Shown in pieces: positions 9,137-17,276 of a stretch of DNA of 58,092 nt (position 1 is the stretch's first letter; the number at the start of each line of letters is the position of its first letter). The position numbers were made by a program, and so were the translations under genes. The DNA is taken from assembly GCA_028688575.1 (NCBI GenBank), contig JAQTXW010000007.1:1-58092 (forward strand). The letters run 5' to 3'. This DNA is from Methylotenera sp. (lineage in GTDB: Bacteria; Pseudomonadota; Gammaproteobacteria; Burkholderiales; Methylophilaceae). Under the pieces are notes generated by a model. It did not search any database. It was given only the letters and a program-made list of their open reading frames with translations, and had not been told where the DNA came from.

Positions 9137-9590
9137 GTTGATTAAGCAGAATATCCTCGATAAATAAGTAGTCCTTGGTTTTATCTGGCCCAGTTTTGCT
9201 GGCACCCCAAGTGGTCATCAGTACAATCCAGCGCATTTCTTCTATGGTAATTTCGAGCTGAGGGACGTTCATCGCCAGATCTAAAACCAGCTCACGTTGT
9301 GATGTGTTGAGAATGTTGGCTTGCACTAAAAACAAAATAAAACGGATACTCTCGCTGGAAATTTTTTTAAGTTCGGCCTCTGTAAAGATGCGTAAATTGG
9401 CAGGGTCCGCCATTTGGAAGAGTTCAGATTTTGCAGTCATTGCCTCGAGTTGATTAAACCAGTCAAAGGCACCGTTAATGTCATCTTTATCAAAGCCCGC
9501 TGCAAATAGCTCCTTGGATAAAGTCTTTTCGTCTGGCCTGAACTGCGTGTCTATGTAGTTTTCAAACATGTAAACCAATACTTCAAACAT
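9117..9590 (-). CDS. smg: Smg / DUF494 family protein
   Basis: A 157-residue acidic protein of the DUF494 (Smg) family, recognised by MFEVLVYMFENYIDTQ at the N-terminus, GFDKDDINGAFDWFNQL, FTEAELKKISSESIRFILFL and the end region IEEMRWIVLMTTWG. Its molecular function is not established. It is the last gene of the lysM-dprA-smg run, 49 bp after dprA; smg next to dprA is conserved in beta- and gammaproteobacteria. The 3' end is part of the bidirectional terminator. Confidence 0.93.
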   Translation of the reverse strand: MFEVLVYMFENYIDTQFRPDEKTLSKELFAAGFDKDDINGAFDWFNQLEAMTAKSELFQMADPANLRIFTEAELKKISSESIRFILFLVQANILNTSQRELVLDLAMNVPQLEITIEEMRWIVLMTTWGASKTGPDKTKDYLFIEDILLNQQKPTQH

Positions 9591-9639
9591 TGTTGTTATC
9601 CTTATTTTAAGATGGTTTATGTAAACGGCTACTTACTAG

Positions 9640-10749
9640 TTATATAATTCGTTGATACTGTTCTCCCGCCAAGTTTGCGACCTTTCCTTCAAGTTCCAGT
9701 AGCATAAGCATGGATGAAACTGCGCTTACCGTCAAGCCACTCACAGCAACTAATTGCTCCAGGCTAATTGCCTCAAATCCCATGGTGTTCAGCAATAAGT
9801 GGTTCTCTGAATCATCTGTAGTGGATTTGCCATCTACAGTCAAAGCAATGCGAGGGTTCGGCGTATCGAGTTTTAATTCTTCAGTGATGTCCTGTAAGCA
9901 ATCTACCAGTTTTGCCCCCTGCTTAATCAACTGATGGCACCCCTTAGACATGGGGGAATGGATCGAACCTGGGATTGCAAAAATTTCACGCCCTTGTTCA
10001 GCAGCAAGTCTTGCGGTGATTTGCGAGCCACTTTGCAAGTTGGCTTCCACCACCAGGCAACCAAGGCTCAGGCCGCTGATAATGCGGTTTCGCTTGGGAA
10101 AATTCTGTGGTTTTGAGGGTGTACCTAAGGAGAACTCAGAGATAATCAAGCCCTGCTGTGCGATTTGATGGGCAAGATCTCGATGTTTAGCGGGGTAAAC
10201 AATATCCAAGCCTGTGCCTACTACAGCGATGGTGGCGCCGTTGGCACTAAGCGCACCGCGGTGTGCTGCACCATCAATGCCTAAAGCTAGACCACTCACA
10301 ATGCACAAACCATAAGCACTTAAATCGTGGGCGAACGCTTCTGCATTTTTTTCGCCTTGTACCGAGGCGTTGCGGCTGCCCACAATAGCAATGCCAGGTT
10401 GGTTGAGTAAGGCAAGATTGCCCTTGGTGTATAAAAATGGCGGGGGGTCAGTAATCTCCAGAAGCGATTTTGGGTATTCAGCATCGGCAAGTGTCACGAT
10501 GTGGTTGTTGGGAGATGCCAACCATTGCGTCAGCGTATCTATGCCAGTTTGTGCAGGCCCTTTCTGGATTTCTGCTGCAATAGCAGCCGACACAATTTCT
10601 GTCAGCTGTTTATAACTCGCACGGTAAATATTTTCTGGGTTGCCAAATGCCTTGAGCAGGTGATAAAAAGTTTGGCTGCCAACACCTGATATGTTGGCCA
10701 AACTCACCCACAGCGATTTTTCTGCAACTTCCCCGCTGTGGTCATCCAT
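9640..10749 (-). CDS. dprA: DNA processing protein DprA
   Basis: Binds incoming single-stranded DNA and loads RecA during natural transformation. The 369-residue protein has an N-terminal helical SAM-like region (about 1-75), the Rossmann-like DprA core (PPFLYTKGN, GIAIVGSRNASVQGEKNA, CIVSGLALGIDGAAHRGAL, PKRNRIISGLS, IFAIPGSIHSPMSKGCHQLI) and a C-terminal winged-helix (DprA_WH) region of about 60 residues. It is cytoplasmic. The upstream lysM gene ends 29 bp before it. With the type IV pilus genes at 48957-54097 it suggests, but does not prove, DNA uptake ability. Confidence 0.96.
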   Translation of the reverse strand: MDDHSGEVAEKSLWVSLANISGVGSQTFYHLLKAFGNPENIYRASYKQLTEIVSAAIAAEIQKGPAQTGIDTLTQWLASPNNHIVTLADAEYPKSLLEITDPPPFLYTKGNLALLNQPGIAIVGSRNASVQGEKNAEAFAHDLSAYGLCIVSGLALGIDGAAHRGALSANGATIAVVGTGLDIVYPAKHRDLAHQIAQQGLIISEFSLGTPSKPQNFPKRNRIISGLSLGCLVVEANLQSGSQITARLAAEQGREIFAIPGSIHSPMSKGCHQLIKQGAKLVDCLQDITEELKLDTPNPRIALTVDGKSTTDDSENHLLLNTMGFEAISLEQLVAVSGLTVSAVSSMLMLLELEGKVANLAGEQYQRII

Positions 10750-10778
10750 ATCAAGGCACTAAGATATTTAGGCAGAGT

Positions 10779-11948
10779 TTAGGGTGTTTTGACGGAGTCC
10801 ATTGTATGCACTGGCTGAGATGCCTGCATGATCAGGCCGTAAGATACGCGGTCGAACACGCGGAAAATCATCAATAGGCCGATACGTTCATCAGGCAGCT
10901 TGATATAGCCTGGCTCCAGCACCAGTTCCTGGCTGGCTTCCGGTGCCTTTTCAAAATTGACAACTGGCTTACCTTCTTCATCACGTGAGACTTCAAAGTT
11001 AAGTTCTTTTAACTTTGGTTTTTCTTCAGCTTTTTGTTTTTGGATATGTTCCAACGATTCTTTAGTAGGTTCTGGATCTTTAATCACGCGACCGTAGCGG
11101 TTAATGGCAAGCACATGGCCAACTTCAAGACCATCAACAGCACCGCGACTGATTGATACGATGCTTTCAGGGCCTGCTTCAGCCACGCCACCGTACACTT
11201 TCATGATGCGGCCAGCAATTTGAGTTTCTGGAGCACGTGGTGCAAAGTTGGTAATGGGGTTGTCGCTACTGGGCACGAGCCTGTCTTTGACAAAAATTTC
11301 TTCTTTGGCCTTTACAATTTCAGCCGTGGCTGGTTTCCCGTATTTTCTGATTCTGGCATCACCCAGATAGGTGGCTTCAACGCCTAATACTTCTTTGCTG
11401 TCCGGGTCAATCAGTTCGTCGCTAGGGCGATAAACATACCAGTCAGTAGTTTCATTCTCAGGAATCTCATTAATATACACGCGTGTGCCTGGGCTTAGTA
11501 CCACACGGTCATCTTGACCTGCGATAATTCTTGGTGACTCGGCAAGCTGGTCTTTTTCGATAATCAATGGCTGGCTTAAGAAAGGGGCAATCACATTCAG
11601 CGGAATGGTATGAATGGCGGCTTTATCTAACGGTTCAACCCTAACACCTGGCTCTAATGTCACCGTTTCGCGCAATAGTCTTAGCTGGGGTTCGCTGCCA
11701 GACAGGTCTAAAAACACCACGTCTCCTGGGTAAATCAGATGCGGGTTCTTGATTTGTGTGCGGTTTAATTTCCAGACTTTAGGCCACAGCCATGGGTCTT
11801 TGAGGAATTTTCCAGAAATTCCCCATAATGTGTCGCCCTTAACGACGACGTGGCGGTCTGGGTGGTTATCTTTTAGGGCGATGACCTGTGCATTAAGATT
11901 TAAGCTTAAGCAGCAAAGCACGAGCAGCGTTATAATATTGCGGAACAT
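10779..11948 (-). CDS. LysM peptidoglycan-binding domain protein
   Basis: A 389-residue exported protein. The N-terminal signal peptide (MFRNIITLLVLCCLSLNLNAQ) is followed by a LysM domain at about residues 30-80 (HVVVKGDTLWGISGKFLKDP, NPHLIYPGDVVFL). The remaining about 300 residues have no recognised catalytic motif and contain a Lys/Glu-rich stretch at about 295-335. It is the first gene of the minus-strand lysM-dprA-smg run and is divergent from def, an arrangement seen in many betaproteobacteria. Probable cell-wall-bound periplasmic protein; the precise role is unknown. Confidence 0.88.
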   Translation of the reverse strand: MFRNIITLLVLCCLSLNLNAQVIALKDNHPDRHVVVKGDTLWGISGKFLKDPWLWPKVWKLNRTQIKNPHLIYPGDVVFLDLSGSEPQLRLLRETVTLEPGVRVEPLDKAAIHTIPLNVIAPFLSQPLIIEKDQLAESPRIIAGQDDRVVLSPGTRVYINEIPENETTDWYVYRPSDELIDPDSKEVLGVEATYLGDARIRKYGKPATAEIVKAKEEIFVKDRLVPSSDNPITNFAPRAPETQIAGRIMKVYGGVAEAGPESIVSISRGAVDGLEVGHVLAINRYGRVIKDPEPTKESLEHIQKQKAEEKPKLKELNFEVSRDEEGKPVVNFEKAPEASQELVLEPGYIKLPDERIGLLMIFRVFDRVSYGLIMQASQPVHTMDSVKTP

Positions 11949-12055
11949 AGATTGATGACCTCGGTCAAAAATGCACTAAGAAGATATGCGATTGGTATGA
12001 TTTGTTTAATAGATCAAGCACGCACACCGCGAATTTAGGTTAAATTTATCATGTA

Positions 12056-12069
12056 ATTCATTAATGAAT
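12056..12069. promoter_or_regulatory. 14-bp perfect palindrome in the lysM/def divergent region
   Basis: ATTCATTAATGAAT reads identically on both strands and lies in the 190-bp AT-rich region between the divergent lysM and def starts. It could be an operator, but AT-rich palindromes of this size also arise by chance. Confidence 0.2.
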
Positions 12070-12139
12070 CAAGCTTTTATGGAAAAAGCTATTGTTTTAA
12101 GATAATTTTACGCCTTTCAATAAAGATAGAAGAGTTTTT

Positions 12140-12640
12140 ATGGCAATTTTAGATATCCTGAATTACCCAGATCCCCGACTGCACACAGTTGCAAAACCCG
12201 TCAAAGAAGTAAACACTGCGATTCGTGAGTTAATCAGGAATATGGCGGAAACAATGTACGATGCGCCAGGAATAGGTCTTGCTGCAACTCAGGTAAATCA
12301 GCATATCCAACTTTTGATTATAGACACCAGCGAAACAAAAGATCAGCTACAGGTGTTTATTAACCCTAAAATATTAGAACGTGATGGCGAACAGGTATAC
12401 GAAGAGGGGTGTTTATCGGTCCCTGGCGTTTATGAGAGTGTGACTAGAGCAGAAAAAGTGCTGGTTGAGGCGATGGATGAACACGGCGAGCTATTTACCT
12501 TGGAAGCCCACGGCTTGCTAAGTGTGTGCATTCAGCATGAGATGGATCACTTGCAGGGCAAGGTGTTTGTTGAATATTTATCGCCACTGAAACGCAACCG
12601 CATTAAACATAAAATGCTGAAGCAACAGCGTGGCAAATAA
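12140..12640 (+). CDS. def: Peptide deformylase
   Basis: Removes the formyl group from nascent N-terminal methionine. The 166-residue protein has all three family motifs: GIGLAATQV (residues about 45-53), EEGCLSVPG with the metal-binding Cys, and QHEMDHLQG with the two metal-binding His and the catalytic Glu. Upstream is an AT-rich region with AGAAGAG before the ATG. fmt follows after 47 bp, so the pair makes and removes formyl-methionine. Confidence 0.98.
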   Translation: MAILDILNYPDPRLHTVAKPVKEVNTAIRELIRNMAETMYDAPGIGLAATQVNQHIQLLIIDTSETKDQLQVFINPKILERDGEQVYEEGCLSVPGVYESVTRAEKVLVEAMDEHGELFTLEAHGLLSVCIQHEMDHLQGKVFVEYLSPLKRNRIKHKMLKQQRGK

Positions 12641-12687
12641 TTCCAGCGCGCTAAGCGATCAACAGTAAAAAAACAAAGGATAGTCAT

Positions 12688-13656
12688 TTGAAAATTATAT
12701 TTGCGGGTACGCCTGATTTTGCAGTCCCAGCTTTGGCAGCACTTATCAAGGCAGGGCACGAGGTGGTGATGGTGCTTACCCAGCCAGACAGGCCAGCGGG
12801 GCGAGGCATGCAGCTGAAGGCTAGCCCTGTGAAAGTGCTGGCCGAGCAGCATGGTTTACAAGTATTTCAGCCATCGCATTTAAAACCAGCAGAGGTGCAG
12901 GCACAGATTCAGGCAGTGAATGCGGATGTGATGATAGTTGCAGCGTATGGCTTGATTATTCCAACGCCTGTTTTAGAGATGCCTAAATATGGCTGCTATA
13001 ACATCCATGCCTCCTTATTGCCACGCTGGCGGGGCGCTGCGCCGATTCATCGTGCAATTCTGGCAGGGGATGCAGTCACTGGTGTGACCATTATGGAGGT
13101 GGTGCCCGCACTGGATGCAGGTGCCATGATAAGTAAGGGCGTGGTGCCCATCAAAGAAACTGATACGACAAAAAACCTTCATGATGCGCTCGCTAATATA
13201 GGAGCTGAGTTAATGGTGGATGCCATGCGACAGCTTGCCGCTAATGGTAAGTTGGCGAGCGAACCGCAGGACGAGTCGTTGGTTACTTACGCACACAAGC
13301 TTGAAAAAGCAGAAGCGGCAATTGATTGGCAGCAAAGTGCTCAGGAAATTTCACGCCAGATTCGTGCATTTAATCCATTTCCCGTTGCGCAAACTTATTT
13401 GCGCAGTGAGGTTTGCCGCATCTGGATGGCAACAGCGTGCTTCACAGATGGCAATTTAACTATGCAAAAATCTGGCGCAAATGCAGGTGAGATTCTGGAT
13501 GTGCATGACGGGATTGTAGTAGCCTGCGGCGAAGGCTTTTTGCGCATTACTGAGTTGCAGGCCCCTGGTGGCAGACGCCTTGATGCACAGACCTTTGTGC
13601 AGGGGCACCACTTGAAATCAGGCGACGCGTTCTCTGCTAGTGCTGGTACGCCTTGA
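12688..13656 (+). CDS. fmt: Methionyl-tRNA formyltransferase
   Basis: Formylates Met-tRNAfMet using 10-formyl-THF. The 322-residue protein has KIIFAGTPDFAVPALAAL at the N-terminus, the catalytic formyltransferase motif NIHASLLPRWRGAAPI and a C-terminal OB-like domain from about residue 205. The start is TTG, chosen because an AAAGGA ribosome binding site lies 7 nt upstream and the next residues match the family N-terminus exactly. It is cotranscribed with def. A dispersed repeat follows 16 bp after the stop. Confidence 0.98.
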   Translation: MKIIFAGTPDFAVPALAALIKAGHEVVMVLTQPDRPAGRGMQLKASPVKVLAEQHGLQVFQPSHLKPAEVQAQIQAVNADVMIVAAYGLIIPTPVLEMPKYGCYNIHASLLPRWRGAAPIHRAILAGDAVTGVTIMEVVPALDAGAMISKGVVPIKETDTTKNLHDALANIGAELMVDAMRQLAANGKLASEPQDESLVTYAHKLEKAEAAIDWQQSAQEISRQIRAFNPFPVAQTYLRSEVCRIWMATACFTDGNLTMQKSGANAGEILDVHDGIVVACGEGFLRITELQAPGGRRLDAQTFVQGHHLKSGDAFSASAGTP

Positions 13657-13671
13657 ATTTTAACGCATGCA

Positions 13672-13858
13672 TCATTATCCCAGACTTTCCATCAGGCGAT
13701 TTTACCTCTACTTGCATGTCAACTTGCCTATTTTGCGTCTTTTTTGCGCATATTTTCTGTCAATAGAATGACTATTGCCCATAAAATCTGCACAATAAAT
13801 CCATCAATCTGTGCGGTATTGCCTCTGCAAGTCCTAATAATGGATAATCTGGGATTAT
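13672..13858. repeat. Dispersed inverted-repeat element, copy A
   Basis: A near-full copy, about 187 bp, of a family described under findings. The left end TTATCCCAGACTTTCCATC and the reverse complement of the right end (ATAATCCCAGATTATCCATT) are imperfect inverted repeats. A central hairpin CAATAG/CTATTG (13761-13777) is present. No reading frame or transposase is seen. It nearly fills the 247-bp fmt-htpX gap. Most bases match copy B at 28881-29061. Confidence 0.85.
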
Positions 13859-13903
13859 CTAATCAACCGTAGCGATGTTTCTAGATAAGCCCAGAGGTGC
13901 GAG

Positions 13904-14767
13904 ATGTTAGGTAACTGGTTGAAAACAGCGGTGCTAATGGCGGCCATTGTCGCATTATTTGGCATGGTGGGTGCGGCGTTAGCCGGTGCCAGTGGCATGG
14001 CGATAGCATTGCTTATTGCGGGGGCGATGAATGTCTATGCTTACTGGTTTTCAGATCGGGCGGTACTAAAAATGTACAGCGCACAGGAAGTCACCCCTGA
14101 TAATAGCCAGTTTCTTGCTTATTACCAAATGGTGAAAGCTTTGGCAGAACAAGCAGAGCTTCCCATGCCTAAGGTATATGTGATTAACGAGTCCCAGCCA
14201 AATGCATTTGCAACAGGACGCAGCCCAGAATATGCGGCAGTGGCAGCCACGACAGGCATTATGCGAATTTTAAATGCACGTGAGTTGCGTGGTGTGATGG
14301 CGCATGAGCTTGCGCACATAAAAAACAGAGACACTTTAATTTCCACCATTTCGGCCACGATTGCAGGCGCAATTGCCTCGATTGCACAGTTTGGCATGCT
14401 GTTTGGCAGTGGGCGAAGTGGCGGTGACGGTCGTGGAACCAATCCGCTGCTAGCTTTGCTGGTGATGTTGTTTGCCCCATTGGCTGCGTCACTTATTCAA
14501 ATGGCCATCTCGCGTGCGCGCGAGTTTGAGGCGGATGAAGCAGGCGCTGAGATAAGTCGTGATCCTGCAGCGCTGGCAAGCGCGCTGGAAAAAATTCATT
14601 ATTATGCGCATCAAATGACCAATCATATTGCTGAAGCGCATCCTGAAACAGGGCAGATGATGATCATTAATCCGCTGTCAGGCGTTTCGATGGATAACTT
14701 GTTTAGTACACATCCTAGAACGGAAGAGCGAATCGCGCGATTATTAGCGCTAGCGAGACTTTACTAA
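13904..14767 (+). CDS. htpX: Membrane zinc metalloprotease HtpX
   Basis: Inner-membrane protease for quality control of membrane proteins. The 287-residue protein has two N-terminal membrane segments (about residues 7-28 and 30-50), the M48 zinc motif HELAH ([15 protein letters not shown]), two further hydrophobic segments at about 150-205 and the third zinc ligand in the [12 protein letters not shown] motif. [14 protein letters not shown] at the C-terminus is a family hallmark. It appears monocistronic; a perfect stem-loop follows the stop. Confidence 0.96.
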   Translation: MLGNWLKTAVLMAAIVALFGMVGAALAGASGMAIALLIAGAMNVYAYWFSDRAVLKMYSAQEVTPDNSQFLAYYQMVKALAEQAELPMPKVYVINESQPNAFATGRSPEYAAVAATTGIMRILNARELRGVMAHELAHIKNRDTLISTISATIAGAIASIAQFGMLFGSGRSGGDGRGTNPLLALLVMLFAPLAASLIQMAISRAREFEADEAGAEISRDPAALASALEKIHYYAHQMTNHIAEAHPETGQMMIINPLSGVSMDNLFSTHPRTEERIARLLALARLY

Positions 14768-14773
14768 TCATCT

Positions 14774-14806
14774 CAACTGATGGTAGATGTGCCACACCAT
14801 CAGTTG
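14774..14806. other. 11-bp perfect stem-loop between convergent genes
   Basis: CAACTGATGGT (14774-14784) and ACCATCAGTTG (14796-14806) form a perfect 11-bp stem with an 11-nt loop between htpX and the convergent secreted-protein gene. It may act as a terminator in both directions, though neither side has a convincing T-run. Confidence 0.55.
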
Positions 14807-14825
14807 GCGTAAGGGTAGCCGATGG

Positions 14826-15290
14826 TTAATCGTGATGTTTACCCTTATTTTTGCCTTTTCCGTGGCCTCTACTCTGTTCATGATGTCTGCCGTTGTTTTG
14901 CCTGTCATCATAGCCCTCGTGATGTCGTTCGCGGTAAATCGGCGCATACTCATGCTGATACCAACTGTCCTGCACAAAATATACAGGCTGACCGCATGCG
15001 TGGTAGCGACCGCAATATTTAGGCCAGTTTTTAGCATGACCAGGTGGCACGCGTAGATAGACTGGCTCGACCATTTCTGTATGGCGGTGCACCATAATGG
15101 GTTTTCTATAGATAACGCGCGGCGGCGGGTAGGGGTAGTCGCCTATATCTATATGGCCATAAAAGCCTGGCTGACCAATGCTGATTGACACGCCCACATC
15201 TGCTGCCATGGATAAGTTGGCGGTGCACAGTAGAAAGGCGGAAATCAGCACGCGTTTTAATAGGGTCGTGAATGAAATAGCATGTTGCAT
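14826..15290 (-). CDS. Secreted His/Gly/Lys-tailed protein of unknown function
   Basis: A 154-residue predicted exported protein. The start chosen (15290) has AAGGAG 7 nt upstream; an in-frame ATG at 15341 would add 17 residues and spoil the signal peptide. The signal peptide is MQHAISFTTLLKRVLISAFL with cleavage near SMAADVG. The mature part has a Pro/Tyr-rich segment (GDYPYPPPRVIYRKP), PVYLRVPPGHAKNWPKYC and CGQPVYFVQDSWYQ, with two Cys. The last 35 residues are rich in His, Gly, Lys and Arg with several HH pairs. Similar small proteins of unknown role occur in betaproteobacteria. A metal-binding role for the tail is speculative. Confidence 0.75.
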   Translation of the reverse strand: MQHAISFTTLLKRVLISAFLLCTANLSMAADVGVSISIGQPGFYGHIDIGDYPYPPPRVIYRKPIMVHRHTEMVEPVYLRVPPGHAKNWPKYCGRYHACGQPVYFVQDSWYQHEYAPIYRERHHEGYDDRQNNGRHHEQSRGHGKGKNKGKHHD

Positions 15291-15424
15291 GACATACTCC
15301 TTAAGTTGGACATTGAATTTAACGTACAAATGGTGCGGCACGATGACAGGCGTCTGTTAGCTTACCCCTAACTCTCGCATTATCAAGTAAAATCTGGCTT
15401 TAGTCTTTAAGTTAGAAATTTATT

Positions 15425-16729
15425 GTGTATCTCTCCCAACTCATTGCTGCTGATGCGATCAATCAGGTGCTGTCAGGGCGTAATCTCACGCTGGCATTGC
15501 CCGATGCTCAGGCGCGTTTTCCTCAGGCCACACCTCAGCAGCGAGGCGGGGGGGCGGATTTAAGCTATGGTACGCTACGTTTTTATGGCGAGATTGAAGC
15601 ATATCTGAGCCTGTTGCTTGAAAAACCTTTGACCGATCATCGTATTTACACGTTGTTGCTGGTGGCAATCTACCAGTTGTTGCATGATAAAGCAGACGCA
15701 TTTACAGTGGTCAATCAGGCGGTGCATGCGGTATCCCAGCTAAAAAGACCTGCCCCCAAGGCTTGGGCAAAAGGCCTGGTGAATGGCGTGTTACGAAATT
15801 TTTTACGGCAGAAAGCCCATTTAACTGCGCTGGTGAGTGCTAATGAAGTGGCGTGTTATTCATATCCACAGTGGTGGATCAATAAGCTTAAATTGCAATA
15901 TCCACAACATTGGCAGCAGATGCTGCTAGCTGGAAATCAGCACCCGCCGATGACCTTGCGCATGAATCAGAAAAAGACCACGATGCCAGATTATCTCAAT
16001 CAGCTGCAGAATCAGGCAATGGAGGGGATTCAGCTAGGGCTGCAGGCTGTGATGTTGACGAAGCCAGTTGCCGTTGAAAAAGTCCCTGGGTTTAAAGAGG
16101 GAGTCGTTTCTGTGCAGGATTACGGCGCGCAACTCGCTGCGCCATTATTAGATGTTCAGGCAGGAATGCGGGTGTTAGATGCCTGCTGTGCGCCTGGCGG
16201 CAAAACAGGACATTTACTTGAGATGGCCAATGTGAACTTGACAGGCCTGGATAGCGATGAAGAGCGTCTGGCACGCGTGCAAAGTAATTTAGCGCGCTTG
16301 CAGTTGCAGGCTGATTTGTTGGTGGGTGACGCTGCCACAGACGCTTGGTTTGATGGCAAGTTATTTGACAGAATTTTGGCGGATGTGCCTTGTACCGCGT
16401 CTGGAATCGTGAGGCGTCATGTGGATATCAAGTGGTTGCGCCGCGAGCGCGATGTCAGCACCTTTGTTTTGCAGCAGCGTAAAATTCTGCCTAGTTTGTG
16501 GCAGAGGCTGGCAAAGGGTGGTAAATTGCTTTATGTGACCTGTTCTGTTTTTCATGAAGAGAATCAGGGGCAAATTGATCAGTTTTTAAATAGTCACGCA
16601 GATGCAACGCAACTGCCAATAGAGTCGATACTTAGCCAGCAATATAACAATATGACTTACATGAATGGGCAACTCATTCCAAACGATTTTCATGATGGTT
16701 TTTTCTATGCTTTGTTACAAAAGAATTAA
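15425..16729 (+). CDS. rsmB: 16S rRNA (cytosine-967-C5)-methyltransferase
   Basis: Methylates C967 of 16S rRNA with SAM. The 434-residue protein has the N-terminal NusB-like RNA-binding domain (about 1-130) and a Rossmann methyltransferase domain. Motifs: SAM-binding DACCAPGGKTGHLLEMA, DVPCTASGIVRRHVDIKW with one conserved Cys and YVTCSVFHEENQ with the other. The start is GTG. It is the first gene of the rsmB-DUF4390-ntrY-ntrX run, whose order is conserved in betaproteobacteria; the next gene overlaps its 3' end. Confidence 0.96.
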   Translation: MYLSQLIAADAINQVLSGRNLTLALPDAQARFPQATPQQRGGGADLSYGTLRFYGEIEAYLSLLLEKPLTDHRIYTLLLVAIYQLLHDKADAFTVVNQAVHAVSQLKRPAPKAWAKGLVNGVLRNFLRQKAHLTALVSANEVACYSYPQWWINKLKLQYPQHWQQMLLAGNQHPPMTLRMNQKKTTMPDYLNQLQNQAMEGIQLGLQAVMLTKPVAVEKVPGFKEGVVSVQDYGAQLAAPLLDVQAGMRVLDACCAPGGKTGHLLEMANVNLTGLDSDEERLARVQSNLARLQLQADLLVGDAATDAWFDGKLFDRILADVPCTASGIVRRHVDIKWLRRERDVSTFVLQQRKILPSLWQRLAKGGKLLYVTCSVFHEENQGQIDQFLNSHADATQLPIESILSQQYNNMTYMNGQLIPNDFHDGFFYALLQKN

Positions 16730-17276
16730 GCAATTATTTTGCGTGTTGGGGCTTGTGTTATTTGCCAGCACCTGTGTTGCTGCCTCTAATAGCCTGCATA
16801 TCAGAAGTGCCAATATCATTAGCTATGAAGATGAGTTTTTATTGAATGCGGATGCTGAGATTAATTTCAGTAAGGAGATGGAGAAGGCAATTCTTAAAGG
16901 CTTTACTTTTAACTTTATCATTGAGTTTCAGCTGTTTTCTCCTAGAACTTATTGGTTCGATGATGAAATTGTCACGACAGTGCAGCAAGTGAGCCTGAGT
17001 TATCATGCGTTGACCAAGCAGTATATTCTTGTGCGCAACGAGCAGCAGCGCACTTTGGCTACGCTGGATGAAGCGATTGAGGATTTATCTGTTATTCAGG
17101 ATCTCAAAGTGTTTCAAAAAAAGGATATAGAGAAAGACAGACCTTATAAGGCAGCGCTCATGATGCGTCTTGATCATAAATCTTTACCGAAGGCGATGCA
17201 GGTAGAGGGCATGTCTTCAAATGAGTGGAAAATGAGCTCGCAGCGATTTGAGTGGGTTCCCAATTTACTCAAATGA
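16707..17276 (+). CDS. DUF4390 domain protein, exported
   Basis: A 189-residue predicted periplasmic or membrane-anchored protein of the DUF4390 family, typically found between rsmB and ntrY. The signal sequence is at residues 1-25 (KRIKQLFCVLGLVLFASTCVAA). Family features follow: DEFLLNADAEINFSKEMEKA, GFTFNFIIEFQLF, YWFDDEIVT and the end WKMSSQRFEWVPNLL. The start at 16707 overlaps rsmB by 23 bp; ATGs at 16692 and 16695 in the same frame are alternatives. Its stop overlaps the ntrY start as ATGA, so translation is likely coupled. The role is unknown; context suggests a link to the NtrY sensor. Confidence 0.85.
   Translation: MLCYKRIKQLFCVLGLVLFASTCVAASNSLHIRSANIISYEDEFLLNADAEINFSKEMEKAILKGFTFNFIIEFQLFSPRTYWFDDEIVTTVQQVSLSYHALTKQYILVRNEQQRTLATLDEAIEDLSVIQDLKVFQKKDIEKDRPYKAALMMRLDHKSLPKAMQVEGMSSNEWKMSSQRFEWVPNLLK

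Noticed and set aside
14768-15037. 89-codon frame overlapping the secreted His-rich protein gene
   Set aside because: Same strand but a different frame from a gene with a clear signal peptide and ribosome binding site; the composition looks like an out-of-frame shadow.
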